Of a stretch of 64,000 nt of DNA, positions 20,049-28,532 are shown one piece after another. Numbering within the stretch: the first letter of the stretch is position 1; every line of letters starts with the position of its first letter. The stretch lies in assembly GCA_026397965.1 (NCBI GenBank), contig JAPLTU010000048.1, positions 47,790 through 111,789 on the forward strand, in the 5' to 3' direction. Both the position numbers and the translations under genes were made by a program. Below the pieces are notes generated by a model. That model did no database searches and had not been told where the DNA came from. It saw only the letters and a program-made list of their open reading frames with translations. This DNA is from Verrucomicrobiota bacterium. Its GTDB lineage: Bacteria > Verrucomicrobiota > Verrucomicrobiia > Opitutales > UBA953.

Positions 20049-20078
20049 AAAAGGGCGGCTCTGGCCGCCCTTTTTATT
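20049..20078 (+). terminator. Rho-independent terminator after the giant gene
   Basis: GGGCGGC (20053-20059), loop TCTG, GCCGCCC (20064-20070), then TTTTTATTT. Flanking A and T runs can extend the stem, which would also let it work for the opposite strand. Confidence 0.9.
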
Positions 20079-20104
20079 TAGCTAAGAGTGGGGGCAGCAC
20101 CGCG

Positions 20105-20530
20105 CATCGGGTAGGGATGCGATGACATCGCATCCGCGCTGATTCTTGCATCCCTTGCCAACTGGTCCACTGGTCAACGAATCAACTAACTTTGTATCTC
20201 TCTGGCCCCCGGTCTTCCTCGGCTGTTGGCTAATTGTCTTTAAGGTAGGGGCGCGACTGCGTGGCGTCCGTGGGCGGACGGTCTTTGTAGGATCGGGATA
20301 GCTTGCCCGTCTCATTAATGATTTCTCTGCGAACGGACGCGACGCCGTCGCGCCCCTACCCATTGCATCCCTTGTCAACAGGCCCACGGGTCAACTGGTC
20401 AACTAGTGTCTGCCTCTCTCTCTCTCTGGCCTCCCCATTCTCGGGTGGCCGGTGGCGGGATTGGCAGGGGCAGGACTCCATGATGCCCTATTGACGCATG
20501 GGCGCGGCGTAGCCTCGCCCCTACCTAGCG
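20105..20530. repeat. Cluster of intergenic inverted and direct repeats (MITE/REP-like)
   Basis: The 580 bases between the terminator and the next gene hold no credible gene but several related repeats. A 21-base palindrome lies at 20115-20135 (GGATGCGATG / CATCGCATCC). Perfect 14-bp inverted arms GGTAGGGGCGCGAC (20244-20257) and GTCGCGCCCCTACC (20347-20360) bound a 117-bp element, helped by inner GCGTCCG / CGGACGC. A third copy of the arm (CTCGCCCCTACC) lies at 20514-20525. A direct repeat starting TTGCATCCCTTG occurs at 20146 and 20363, followed each time by variants of ACTGGTCAAC and a CT-rich run. It looks like a nest of small non-autonomous elements. Confidence 0.75.
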
Positions 20531-20657
20531 TTCACCAATCGGCGAACGTGATGGATCGCTTCGACCTGCTTCAAGGGTTTACCTGTCACCGGTGTCATCG
20601 CCCTCTGAACGCCGCTCTGAGATTGCCCCGCAAGGGTACCGCACCTAGGTTGCCGGC

Positions 20658-21413
20658 GTGAGCACGCCCTCCCTCGAAGTCCTCAAGTCGGTTGCACTCG
20701 CCACGGCTGTTGCTGCCGGTGACCTGCTCGCCCAGGGCGCCCAGATGAAGGTCAACGCCTCCACGGACGATGACGTGAAGATGCAGGTCGACGTCGACTC
20801 CGAGCACCTCGTCCGCGATAGGCTGAAGGCAACAGGCCTCCCGGTCATCGGCGAAGAACTCGGGGGCGACGCCTCCCTCTACGACGGCGACAGCCTGTAC
20901 TGGGTCGTCGACCCGCTCGACGGCACTTACAATTACCTCAGGCGGCAACCTTCCACCTGCGTCTCGCTCGGCCTCATGCGCGGCAAGGAGCCGGTGCTCG
21001 GCGTGATTCATGATTTCACCGCGAAGAAGACCATCCTCGGTGTCGTCGGCGAAGGCACCTTCATCAATGGCGGGCGCATCACGCCTGGTTGGGTCAGCGA
21101 CATCAAGGACGCGTGCATCATGACGGGCTTTCCCGCCGCGGCCGATAAGTCCGGACCGGCGATGCAACGCTTCATCGAACAGGTGGGTCGCTATAAGAAA
21201 ATCCGCATGATCGGCTCAGCCGCACTGGCCCTCGCTTATGTCGGTGAAGGTATCGCCGATACTTATTATGAATCAGGCACGAACCTTTGGGATGTCGCGG
21301 CCGGCCTCGCGATTATCAAGGCTTCCGGAGGGCATTTCCGAATGGTCCCGACCGGAAAACGCCCGCTGAACTACGACCTTTGGGCCTCCTCGCACGCCGA
21401 GTGGACCCGGTAA
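20658..21413 (+). CDS. Inositol monophosphatase-family phosphatase
   Basis: A 251-residue protein of the magnesium-dependent, lithium-sensitive sugar/nucleotide phosphatase fold. Metal ligands are visible: IGEELGGD around residue 68 supplies the first Glu, VVDPLDGTYNY around 83-93 is the family DPxDGT loop, and NLWDVAAGLAI near 210 gives the last Asp. Related enzymes remove phosphate from inositol phosphate, from 3'-phosphoadenosine phosphates (CysQ) or from histidinol phosphate, and the sequence alone does not decide among these. The start is a GTG at 20658. The gene follows the repeat patch and is separated from the next, unrelated membrane gene by 50 bases. Confidence 0.85.
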   Translation: MSTPSLEVLKSVALATAVAAGDLLAQGAQMKVNASTDDDVKMQVDVDSEHLVRDRLKATGLPVIGEELGGDASLYDGDSLYWVVDPLDGTYNYLRRQPSTCVSLGLMRGKEPVLGVIHDFTAKKTILGVVGEGTFINGGRITPGWVSDIKDACIMTGFPAAADKSGPAMQRFIEQVGRYKKIRMIGSAALALAYVGEGIADTYYESGTNLWDVAAGLAIIKASGGHFRMVPTGKRPLNYDLWASSHAEWTR

Positions 21414-21463
21414 GCGGCGCCTTAATTATCGACAAAACACCCTAAAAGCCTAGGGTTTCTTCC

Positions 21464-21937
21464 GTGGCCTTCCTCTCCCTCGTCAATCCGCTTCAGTCCC
21501 TCACGTTCGAAGGAACGATGATTCGCTATGGCGAAGCGATTCTGGGCCAGAAATATGGCGAAATCGGCTTCTGGCTCTCCCTCGCGATGGTCGTGATCTA
21601 CCTGCCTATCCTGGGCCGCCTCGCCGCTCATCACTTTTTCGGCAAAGACGGCACCGTCGTTGGCATCGGTCTCACCGGGATCATTTCGGTAGCCCTGACT
21701 TTCGTCGTCATCGCGATGGCGGATACGAGCCTGTCGAGCTTTGTCCCTAAGGCCGTCCAGACGCTGGTCATCTCCCTTTGCGCCGGTACCGCCGTCCTAC
21801 TCGTGACGAGCGCCGCCGCCCAGATGTTGAGCATGGGCTTCGGCCCCTCCCTCGGCCTGCAACTTATCTTTTGGAATATCGTGATGCTGGCCCAACTCGC
21901 CACCAAGTTCCTGACGGATTTCTGGAAGCACGTCTGA
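21464..21937 (+). CDS. Small integral membrane protein, unknown function
   Basis: 157 residues with four likely membrane helices (around residues 35-55, 65-85, 92-115 and 130-150). I recognise no family and no catalytic motif. The start is taken as the GTG at 21464, giving a short amphipathic leader (SLVNPLQSLTFEG); ATG at 21518 is an alternative that keeps all helices. It follows the phosphatase gene on the same strand and is convergent with ppc. Confidence 0.65.
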   Translation: MAFLSLVNPLQSLTFEGTMIRYGEAILGQKYGEIGFWLSLAMVVIYLPILGRLAAHHFFGKDGTVVGIGLTGIISVALTFVVIAMADTSLSSFVPKAVQTLVISLCAGTAVLLVTSAAAQMLSMGFGPSLGLQLIFWNIVMLAQLATKFLTDFWKHV

Positions 21938-22018
21938 TTCCACCAACCCCAGGCCCGCTAGCCGGTGATGACCGGACAAGCTGAACCATGGGCTCGTTGG
22001 TAATGCGGCGGTCTTGAC

Positions 22019-24766
22019 TTAACCCGTGGCTTGGAGGCCGGCGGCGATGGCATTCAGCGAAAGCAACATCTGCGGGAGTAAGGCATCGGCTTCCTTGCGA
22101 TCGCCGTCCGCCACTTTTTTGCGCCAATCCTTCAAGATGGCGACTTGTTGCTCGTGCAATAAATCGATGGCCGACTCGCGAAGCGCAATCACCTTCCGTA
22201 GTCGCGGACGCCCTTCCGAGAGCTTGGACGCCGAGAGCTCATCCAACATCTTCCGGGTCAATAAGTGTTCGGCCAAGATTCGCGTAAGGAAGAGGTTACG
22301 TAACTTCCGATCAGTGACCATGCCGCCATATAATTTCATCATGCCGCGATTAGACGCCAAGACGCTCGTGGAGGCGTTCTTCAGCATATAACGCAGAGGG
22401 GCCCAGTCTTTATATTGTTTGCGGATGATTTCGAAGCCCTTGGGATCTTCGTCTTTCAGTCGGGCCAAGGCCGAGCCGACGCCATACCAACCTGAAAGGT
22501 AGAAACGCGCCTGGCTCCAAGCAAAGACCCAAGGGATGGCGCGCAGATCCTCCAAAGATGCCGCACCGGTCCGGCGCGAAGGTCGCGATCCGATCCGGCT
22601 AGCCTCGATGATGTCAATGGGTGTCGCTTGACGGAAGAATTCGATGAAACGCGGCGTATGAATCAGTGACTGATAAGCCTCGCGGGAAAATTCAGCCAAG
22701 CGATCCATGACCTTGGATGGGGCGGTCTCGCTGCGGACCGCGACGTCGTGCAGCAGTGAATTCTGGGTCACGCCGGCGGAGAGCAGCTCGAGATTATTCA
22801 CCGCGGTGATATGATTCGCATACTTCTGCGTGATACTCTCGCCCTGCTCGGTGACGCGCATCTCCCCGTTAATGGTACCCTGCGGCAGAGCATCAATGAA
22901 ACGGTGGGTCGGGCCCGCTCCGCGTGAAATCGTGCCGCCCCGACCATGGAAAAAGACAATCCGGACGCCATGCTTCTCGCCAATCGCGGTGAGGTTCTTC
23001 TGGGCCCGATAAAGATTCCAGAGCGACGCCAAGATACCGCCGTCCTTATTGGAGTCGGAATACCCGATCATGACTTGCTGGGTCAAACCGTCAGTCACCC
23101 CCGCGTCGCGGCGCGCTTCCAAGGTGCGCTTGGTCATCGGGTGCGACAGGAAAGAATCGAGAATGGTCGTACTGCGCTCCAAGTCGTCAATGGTTTCGAA
23201 AAGTGGGACGACCGGCAGGAGACAATAAGGGCTATCCGCTCCGCCCGCCGTCAGGCCGGCTTCGCGCGCCAAGAGGTAGACGGAAAGTAAATCGGACACC
23301 GACCGGGTCATGCTCACAATCAACGACCCTAAGCCCGCAGATCCATAGTGATTGATATGAACCACCAAGGCGCGGTGGCAGGCCACCACGGCGTCGGCCT
23401 CGGCCCCCACGGGCGCTTGCTCGCGAATGAACGGGCGGGTGGACCGTAACTCGGAATCCAAGAAGCCTAACCGGCGCGATTCATCCCAATGCGCATAATC
23501 GGCATTATCTTGCCCGGCAGCAGCGATCAATTGTCCGATGGCCTTGTCATGGAAGGCGCTGTTCTGGCGAATATCCAGTACCGCCATATGGAAACCAAAC
23601 GTCCGGAGAAAACGGATCAGCGGATCGAGTTCGTAACGGGCGATCTGGGAAGCACCCACTTCAGCCAAGGTTTCCCTTAAGAATAAAAGATCGGCGATGA
23701 CGCTTTCGGGAGAGTGGTGTTGCCCCGGTTTAAGTTCGCCTTCGATGGCGGGCATACGGAGACGGACAAGGTTGATATACTGGCGCCAGGTCTCCCCGAT
23801 ATTACGTTTCAAAGCCAACTCGCCTTCTTCCCCGTGAGCCGCCGCATGCTTCTGCACCTGGCGGATGAAGATGGGGGGAGGCAGCTGCAGGTGATCTCCC
23901 AGCGATAGCCGCTGGCCGAGCATCTCCAGACGTTCGGTGCAAATCGCAATGGCCGTCGTCCGGAAAAGACTAAGCGCCCGCGTCGTGACTTCCGAAGTCA
24001 CCAAGGGGTGGCCATCACGGTCGCCCCCTACCCAAGTACCAAAGGTGATCTGCGGCAAGGCATCCGGGTGCTCGATCCGGGCCACTTCAAAACCGGCCGC
24101 TTCCCAAGCCTGCCGGAGGCGCAGATCCATGCTGACCAGTGCGTCCGGGAAAACCTTCGAGAGGAAATAATTGATATTACGTAACTCGGACTGCACTTCC
24201 GGCTTCTGCTGGTAGAGCTCACCCGTCCGCCAAAGACGCTCTAAGGCGACTTTGATTTCATCCCGGATGGCACGCTGCTCCGCCACGGTCCACATGTTAT
24301 TTTCCCGGCGGACCAATAATTTATAAACTTCGCGATGGATTTCGAGGACGGTCGCCCGCTTGGCTTCAGTCGGGTGCGCGGTGAGCACTGGCTCGACATG
24401 GATACGGTTCAGCCGCTTCGCGATTTGCTTGTCGTTAAGCCCGGCTTCTTTGAGCGCATTCAAGGCCCGACCCCAAGAACCGGGATCGGCCGCCAGCCCC
24501 AACTTGTCTTCGCGCAGACGTTTGGATTGAGCGGAGGCGTTTTCCTCCACCATGTTCAATAATTGAAAAGCGATGGAATAAGCCTGCACGCCGCGGTAGG
24601 AAAAGATCTGCACCCCGCGTAATTTTCGCTTCCCCATCCAAGGCAAAGTGCCCGCGATATCCTTGTGATCGAGCTGCTCGAGCACTTCGACAAAACAACT
24701 CATCATGAAGTCGAGGTCTTTATCGACTTTTTTTAAGCCACGGGCGAGGTCGTTACTGATAGCCAT
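22019..24766 (-). CDS. ppc: Phosphoenolpyruvate carboxylase
   Basis: A 915-residue enzyme that adds bicarbonate to PEP to give oxaloacetate, refilling the TCA cycle. All signature blocks are present: the catalytic histidine in VLTAHPTEAKR (residues 131-137), GGDRDGHP for metal and PEP binding, VMIGYSDSNKDGG around residue 570, the mobile loop FFHGRGGTISRGAGP, and a C-terminus ending QATG (QNTG in most relatives). Length matches the bacterial family. It acts in the cytoplasm. It is transcribed divergently from the helicase gene, with 97 bases between the starts. With gltA and pckG in the same window it covers both the anaplerotic and the gluconeogenic side of the PEP-oxaloacetate node. Confidence 0.97.
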   Translation of the reverse strand: MAISNDLARGLKKVDKDLDFMMSCFVEVLEQLDHKDIAGTLPWMGKRKLRGVQIFSYRGVQAYSIAFQLLNMVEENASAQSKRLREDKLGLAADPGSWGRALNALKEAGLNDKQIAKRLNRIHVEPVLTAHPTEAKRATVLEIHREVYKLLVRRENNMWTVAEQRAIRDEIKVALERLWRTGELYQQKPEVQSELRNINYFLSKVFPDALVSMDLRLRQAWEAAGFEVARIEHPDALPQITFGTWVGGDRDGHPLVTSEVTTRALSLFRTTAIAICTERLEMLGQRLSLGDHLQLPPPIFIRQVQKHAAAHGEEGELALKRNIGETWRQYINLVRLRMPAIEGELKPGQHHSPESVIADLLFLRETLAEVGASQIARYELDPLIRFLRTFGFHMAVLDIRQNSAFHDKAIGQLIAAAGQDNADYAHWDESRRLGFLDSELRSTRPFIREQAPVGAEADAVVACHRALVVHINHYGSAGLGSLIVSMTRSVSDLLSVYLLAREAGLTAGGADSPYCLLPVVPLFETIDDLERSTTILDSFLSHPMTKRTLEARRDAGVTDGLTQQVMIGYSDSNKDGGILASLWNLYRAQKNLTAIGEKHGVRIVFFHGRGGTISRGAGPTHRFIDALPQGTINGEMRVTEQGESITQKYANHITAVNNLELLSAGVTQNSLLHDVAVRSETAPSKVMDRLAEFSREAYQSLIHTPRFIEFFRQATPIDIIEASRIGSRPSRRTGAASLEDLRAIPWVFAWSQARFYLSGWYGVGSALARLKDEDPKGFEIIRKQYKDWAPLRYMLKNASTSVLASNRGMMKLYGGMVTDRKLRNLFLTRILAEHLLTRKMLDELSASKLSEGRPRLRKVIALRESAIDLLHEQQVAILKDWRKKVADGDRKEADALLPQMLLSLNAIAAGLQATG

Positions 24767-24863
24767 GCGACATCAGTCGTAGCACGGGGGCCACAAATCC
24801 CGCAACCGCAAACCCCGCTCCGGCTTGCGTTCATCTCCGTCGGCACTTTGATGAGCAGTCGTC

Positions 24864-27218
24864 ATGTCGGACTCACGGCTCATCCTCCCCGACCTTTGGC
24901 AACAACTCGCCCTGAAGGCCCTGCGCCAGGGCAACGATGTGATCGTCCAAGCCCCCACGGGCGCCGGCAAGACCCACGTATTTGAATTATTAATCAAAGG
25001 CGGCACCCGTGGCCAAGCGGTCTACACGGTGCCGACACGCGCCCTGGCCAATGATAAACGCGCCGAATGGCTCGCCCAAGGTTGGGACGTGGGCATCGCA
25101 ACCGGCGATATCAGCGAAAACCTCGAGGCCCCCGTCATCGTCGCCACCCTCGAGACCCAGCGTCAACGCTTCCTCGAAGGGCGGCACCCCAGCCTGCTGG
25201 TGATCGATGAATATCAGATGCTGGCCGACCGGCGGCGGGGAGCGGCTTACGAGACCGTCCTCGCCATCGCCCCACCGCCAACGCAGCTGCTCCTCTTGAG
25301 CGGTAGTGTCTCCAATCCCCAAGCCATCGCCGACTGGCTCCAAGGCATCGGCCGCAAGGTCACCTTAATTCAGGAGCACGCCCGCCCCGTCCCCCTAGAG
25401 GAGATTTCGTTAGATGCGCTCGAAACGCGCGAACCCTCTGGCGTCAAAGGTCACCTCGCCCGGGCCGTCATCCGGGCCGTCCTCGCCGATTTAGGCCCCA
25501 TCCTGGTCTTCGCCCCCCGCCGGCGGGCCGCCGAACAAATCGCCCGTGAAATCGCCCACGGCCTGCCCCTCGGCCAAGGACCGCAGCTTAATCCGACCCA
25601 ACGTGCCTGCGCCGGCGATGACTTAAACCGACTGCTTCGCCAAGGGGTGGGGCTGCACCATAGCGGTCTTACCTTTGAACAAAGGACCAGCCTGATCGAG
25701 CCTTGGGCCAAAGAAGGACGGCTCAGCGTGGTGGTCGCCACGACCGGCCTCGCCTCGGGCATCAATTTCTCCCTTCGCTCCGTCTTGGTGACCGATCGCC
25801 GTTATGCCAGCGATCACACCGAAAGGGAAATTCGGCCGGATGAGTTATTACAAATGTTCGGCCGGGCCGGCCGTCGCGGACTCGATGAGCGGGGCTATGC
25901 CCTCTGGACGGGTGACTCCCCTCGCCTCGGCGAGGCCAAGCCTTTGCAACTGAAACGGAGCGAGGGACTAGATTGGCCTGCCTTCTTATCATTAATGAAA
26001 AAATCGCCTGAGCCCAAACTCGCGGCGCAACGACTCGCCCAGGCGCTCTTCTCCCGGGAGCCGATCGATTTAGCCCTCGATAAAATCGAGTCCGAAGAAT
26101 CACCGACCCAACCCGAGCCGACCCGAGGCATCCTGCGAAAAATCCGGGAGATTAAAAGTCGCCATGGCATCTGGCAACGCGAACGCCCTACCCAACTCGT
26201 TCCTCTTTCCGCCGCCCTCATCCGCATCAAAGATGCGTGGCACCCCGCCCTGACCAAGCCCGATTCGTTGCGGGCGCTTCCGTATGGCACGCCCTGCAAA
26301 TTGGAATCGATCGCCGGCATCCAATATTACGGACGCATCGTCACGCTCGCCTTTTTTCCTAAAGCTTCGGGAGCCCACCAACTAACGCCCGCCGGGTGGC
26401 TGATCGACGCCTTGCAGAAGATTTCGCACCGCAGTCCCCGCACGTGGCAACTGGAGAATCTTGAGAAAGAAATTCTCCCGCTCCTCCCTCGCCTCACCCA
26501 AGGCGGCCAAGCCCAAGGCAGCGTTTTCTTGGGCAAGGATTGCGTCCAAGTTAAACTCGATTACGCGGCGGCGCACGTGAAAGTCTGGCCCGACGCGGAA
26601 CAACAACCTTTGATCAATCCAGAAAAACGTGAGTGCGAAAAGGAAGATATTAATCTCAGCGAAGTCCTCGGCGGCGGCCAAGCCCAGGGTGCCAAGGCGG
26701 GTCGGCTCTGGCGAAAACTCGGCTTAATCGACCCCGCAGGCAAACCTACGCCTCGAGGGGAAATCGCTTCGCTTTTCCAACATGGCGAAGGCCTGGCGGT
26801 GGCCGCCGCCCTTGAAGATCTGAGCTACGATGCCGCGGACATCGCCTGGGATCTGGCCGAACTCCGCGCCGGTGAACGCGTCGCCGCCGCCACGCGTAAC
26901 TCCAGTCGCCTCGGTGCCTGCTGTCGCTTGACTTATAAATCTCTCACCGCCGACGGCTATTTGCGCGAAGGCCTGTCCGAAGGCTTCGGCGAAGGTTGCG
27001 CGGAAACGCTGAAATCCTTCGCGCTGCATCGCAAAATCCCGAAGCACGAAACGCATGAACATGGGCCCGGACCAGGCGACTTGGAACGAGCCTTACTCGA
27101 ATGGCGGAGTACCCTGCAATTGATCGCCTATGGCCCCGGTCATCCCTGGTCACGCTGGCAAGAACTCCGCGCAGCGGCCGCCCAGGTTCTCGCCCAAATA
27201 ACCGGCAAACAAAAGTAG
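24864..27218 (+). CDS. Superfamily II DNA/RNA helicase, Ski2/Hel308-like
   Basis: A 784-residue ATP-dependent helicase. Walker A is QAPTGAGKT (residues 29-37), motif II is VIDEYQM (DEYQ at 115-118, in place of DExH), motif III is LLSGSVSNP, and the second RecA domain carries VVVATTGLASGINF and motif VI MFGRAGRRGLDERG, typical of the Ski2-like group. About 330 C-terminal residues follow, with no domain I can name. Such enzymes unwind nucleic acid in repair or RNA turnover; the substrate is not decidable. It stands alone next to the RNase P RNA gene, so a role in RNA processing is possible but only by proximity. Confidence 0.85.
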   Translation: MSDSRLILPDLWQQLALKALRQGNDVIVQAPTGAGKTHVFELLIKGGTRGQAVYTVPTRALANDKRAEWLAQGWDVGIATGDISENLEAPVIVATLETQRQRFLEGRHPSLLVIDEYQMLADRRRGAAYETVLAIAPPPTQLLLLSGSVSNPQAIADWLQGIGRKVTLIQEHARPVPLEEISLDALETREPSGVKGHLARAVIRAVLADLGPILVFAPRRRAAEQIAREIAHGLPLGQGPQLNPTQRACAGDDLNRLLRQGVGLHHSGLTFEQRTSLIEPWAKEGRLSVVVATTGLASGINFSLRSVLVTDRRYASDHTEREIRPDELLQMFGRAGRRGLDERGYALWTGDSPRLGEAKPLQLKRSEGLDWPAFLSLMKKSPEPKLAAQRLAQALFSREPIDLALDKIESEESPTQPEPTRGILRKIREIKSRHGIWQRERPTQLVPLSAALIRIKDAWHPALTKPDSLRALPYGTPCKLESIAGIQYYGRIVTLAFFPKASGAHQLTPAGWLIDALQKISHRSPRTWQLENLEKEILPLLPRLTQGGQAQGSVFLGKDCVQVKLDYAAAHVKVWPDAEQQPLINPEKRECEKEDINLSEVLGGGQAQGAKAGRLWRKLGLIDPAGKPTPRGEIASLFQHGEGLAVAAALEDLSYDAADIAWDLAELRAGERVAAATRNSSRLGACCRLTYKSLTADGYLREGLSEGFGEGCAETLKSFALHRKIPKHETHEHGPGPGDLERALLEWRSTLQLIAYGPGHPWSRWQELRAAAAQVLAQITGKQK

Positions 27219-27327
27219 CCGACCGCAGACACCCTTGAGTTTATCTTCGGCGGCCGAAACTAGTCAGACATTAAGGCAAAACCATCTTTGCCCTTCCCTA
27301 TCCCGGTCCGATGGCTATGTTAATGGG

Positions 27328-27699
27328 ACAGTCATATACGCGCATTCGCACGGAGCAATCCGTGAGGAAAGTCCGGACACCATAGGGCAGGATTCCCGCC
27401 GCAAGTCGGGGCACGACGCAAGTCGTGACGGAAAGTGCCACAGAGAAGATACCGCCTCCTCCGCAAGGAAAGAGGTAAGGGAGAAAAGGTGGGGTAAGAG
27501 CCCACCGCTCGAAGGGTAACCGACGAGGCATGGTAAACCCAATCCGGTGCAAGACGAACAGGGACCGTTCGAGGTCGCCCACCAAGGTCCCGGGTTGTCG
27601 CATCGCCGCAAGGCGAGATTGAAAGATCAGAGAAATGAATGCGCAGGGGATCGGCGAGAGCCACCCAAGGACAAAATCCGGCTTACAGTATATGGCTCA
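27328..27699 (+). ncRNA. rnpB: RNase P RNA (bacterial type A)
   Basis: The catalytic RNA that trims tRNA 5' leaders. Conserved blocks are in the right order: GAGGAAAGTCCGGACACCAT (CR I region, about 27363), AGTGCCACAGAGAAGATACC (27434), AGGTAAGGGAGAAAAGGTG, GGTAAGAGCCCACCG, GGCATGGTAAACCC and the 3' GACAAAATCCGGCTTACAG (CR V). Helix P1 forms between AGTCATATAC (27330-27339) and GTATATGGCT (27688-27697). A -10-like TATGTT at 27316-27321 fits a transcription start near 27328. Open reading frames overlapping this region are not genes. Ends are uncertain by a few bases. Confidence 0.97.
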
Positions 27700-27705
27700 A
27701 AAGAC

Positions 27706-27743
27706 GGAGGGCCGAACGGAAACGTTCGGCCCTCCCCCCTTTG
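27706..27743 (+). terminator. Rho-independent terminator of rnpB
   Basis: A perfect 13-bp stem GGAGGGCCGAACG (27706-27718), GAAA tetraloop, CGTTCGGCCCTCC (27723-27735), then CCCCTTTGTG. It begins seven bases after the predicted end of RNase P RNA. Confidence 0.9.
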
Positions 27744-27809
27744 TGCCAACGAAACGTCGGGGCTTAACTGCTTGATTCAAACTGTATTCATCGGCATCGA
27801 TTATCCTCA

Positions 27810-28529
27810 ATGGAGTCCACCCCCGCCCCCGCGACTCGACTTAAAGACGCCTTAACCGCAGGGGCACGCATTGCGATCCTCGCGCCCCACCCTGACGATG
27901 AATCGCTCGGCACCGGTGGTCTCATTCAACGCGCTCTGACCGCCGGAGCCGAGGTCAGGGTAATTTTCGTTTCCGACGGTGATAATAATCCTTGGCCACA
28001 ACGTTATATCGAAGGTCGTTGGTTCATCGGTGCTTCCGAACGTGCCCGCTGGGGAGCCCGCCGTCGCGCCGAAGGCCAGCGTGCACTGCAACTCCTGAGC
28101 GGGGGGAAATGCCAGGCGGAGTTCCTCGGGCTACCCGACGCCGGTATTCTGGCCCTCTGGGAGGCCGATCTGCCGGGACCCATGCCGGCCTTCGAGAAAC
28201 TTTTACGCGCATGGCAACCAACCATCGTAGTCATTCCCTCCGAAATCGACCGCCATACGGACCATCAAGCCACCCACCTCTTCGGGCTCGAAGCCATTCG
28301 GGCCACGGGCCTTCACTGTCTGGCCTACTCCTACCTCATCCATCGACCTTGGGCGCAAAAAGTCATGAGAAGACACCTTGCTTCCGACCAGCTGGATCTG
28401 AGCGAATCCGAACGCCTGCTCAAACTCGACGCCATCCGTTGCCACCACACTCAGATGGCCCTTAGTGGCGGCCGTTTTTCAAAGTTCGCCGCTGATACCG
28501 AACGATACACTCTCGTCCAAATCACTTAG
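27810..28529 (+). CDS. PIG-L/LmbE-family N-deacetylase
   Basis: 239 residues of the zinc-dependent PIG-L fold, which removes acetyl groups from N-acetylglucosamine-type sugars on lipids or small thiols. The metal-binding start LAPHPDDESLGTGG (His27, Asp30) and the second site EIDRHTDHQATH (about residues 144-155) are both present. Only 3 bases separate it from the downstream membrane glycosyltransferase, and a GT2 gene converges just beyond, so it probably works on a surface glycan precursor. A role in a BshB-like thiol pathway is possible but no partner gene is near. Confidence 0.88.
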   Translation: MESTPAPATRLKDALTAGARIAILAPHPDDESLGTGGLIQRALTAGAEVRVIFVSDGDNNPWPQRYIEGRWFIGASERARWGARRRAEGQRALQLLSGGKCQAEFLGLPDAGILALWEADLPGPMPAFEKLLRAWQPTIVVIPSEIDRHTDHQATHLFGLEAIRATGLHCLAYSYLIHRPWAQKVMRRHLASDQLDLSESERLLKLDAIRCHHTQMALSGGRFSKFAADTERYTLVQIT

Positions 28530-28532
28530 CCA

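Noticed and set aside
20105..20530. Prophage attachment site or insertion sequence
   Set aside because: No transposase or integrase frame lies near, and the elements are only about 120 bases long.
27298..27664. Open frames on both strands over 27.3-27.7 kb
   Set aside because: The region is RNase P RNA with conserved blocks in order.
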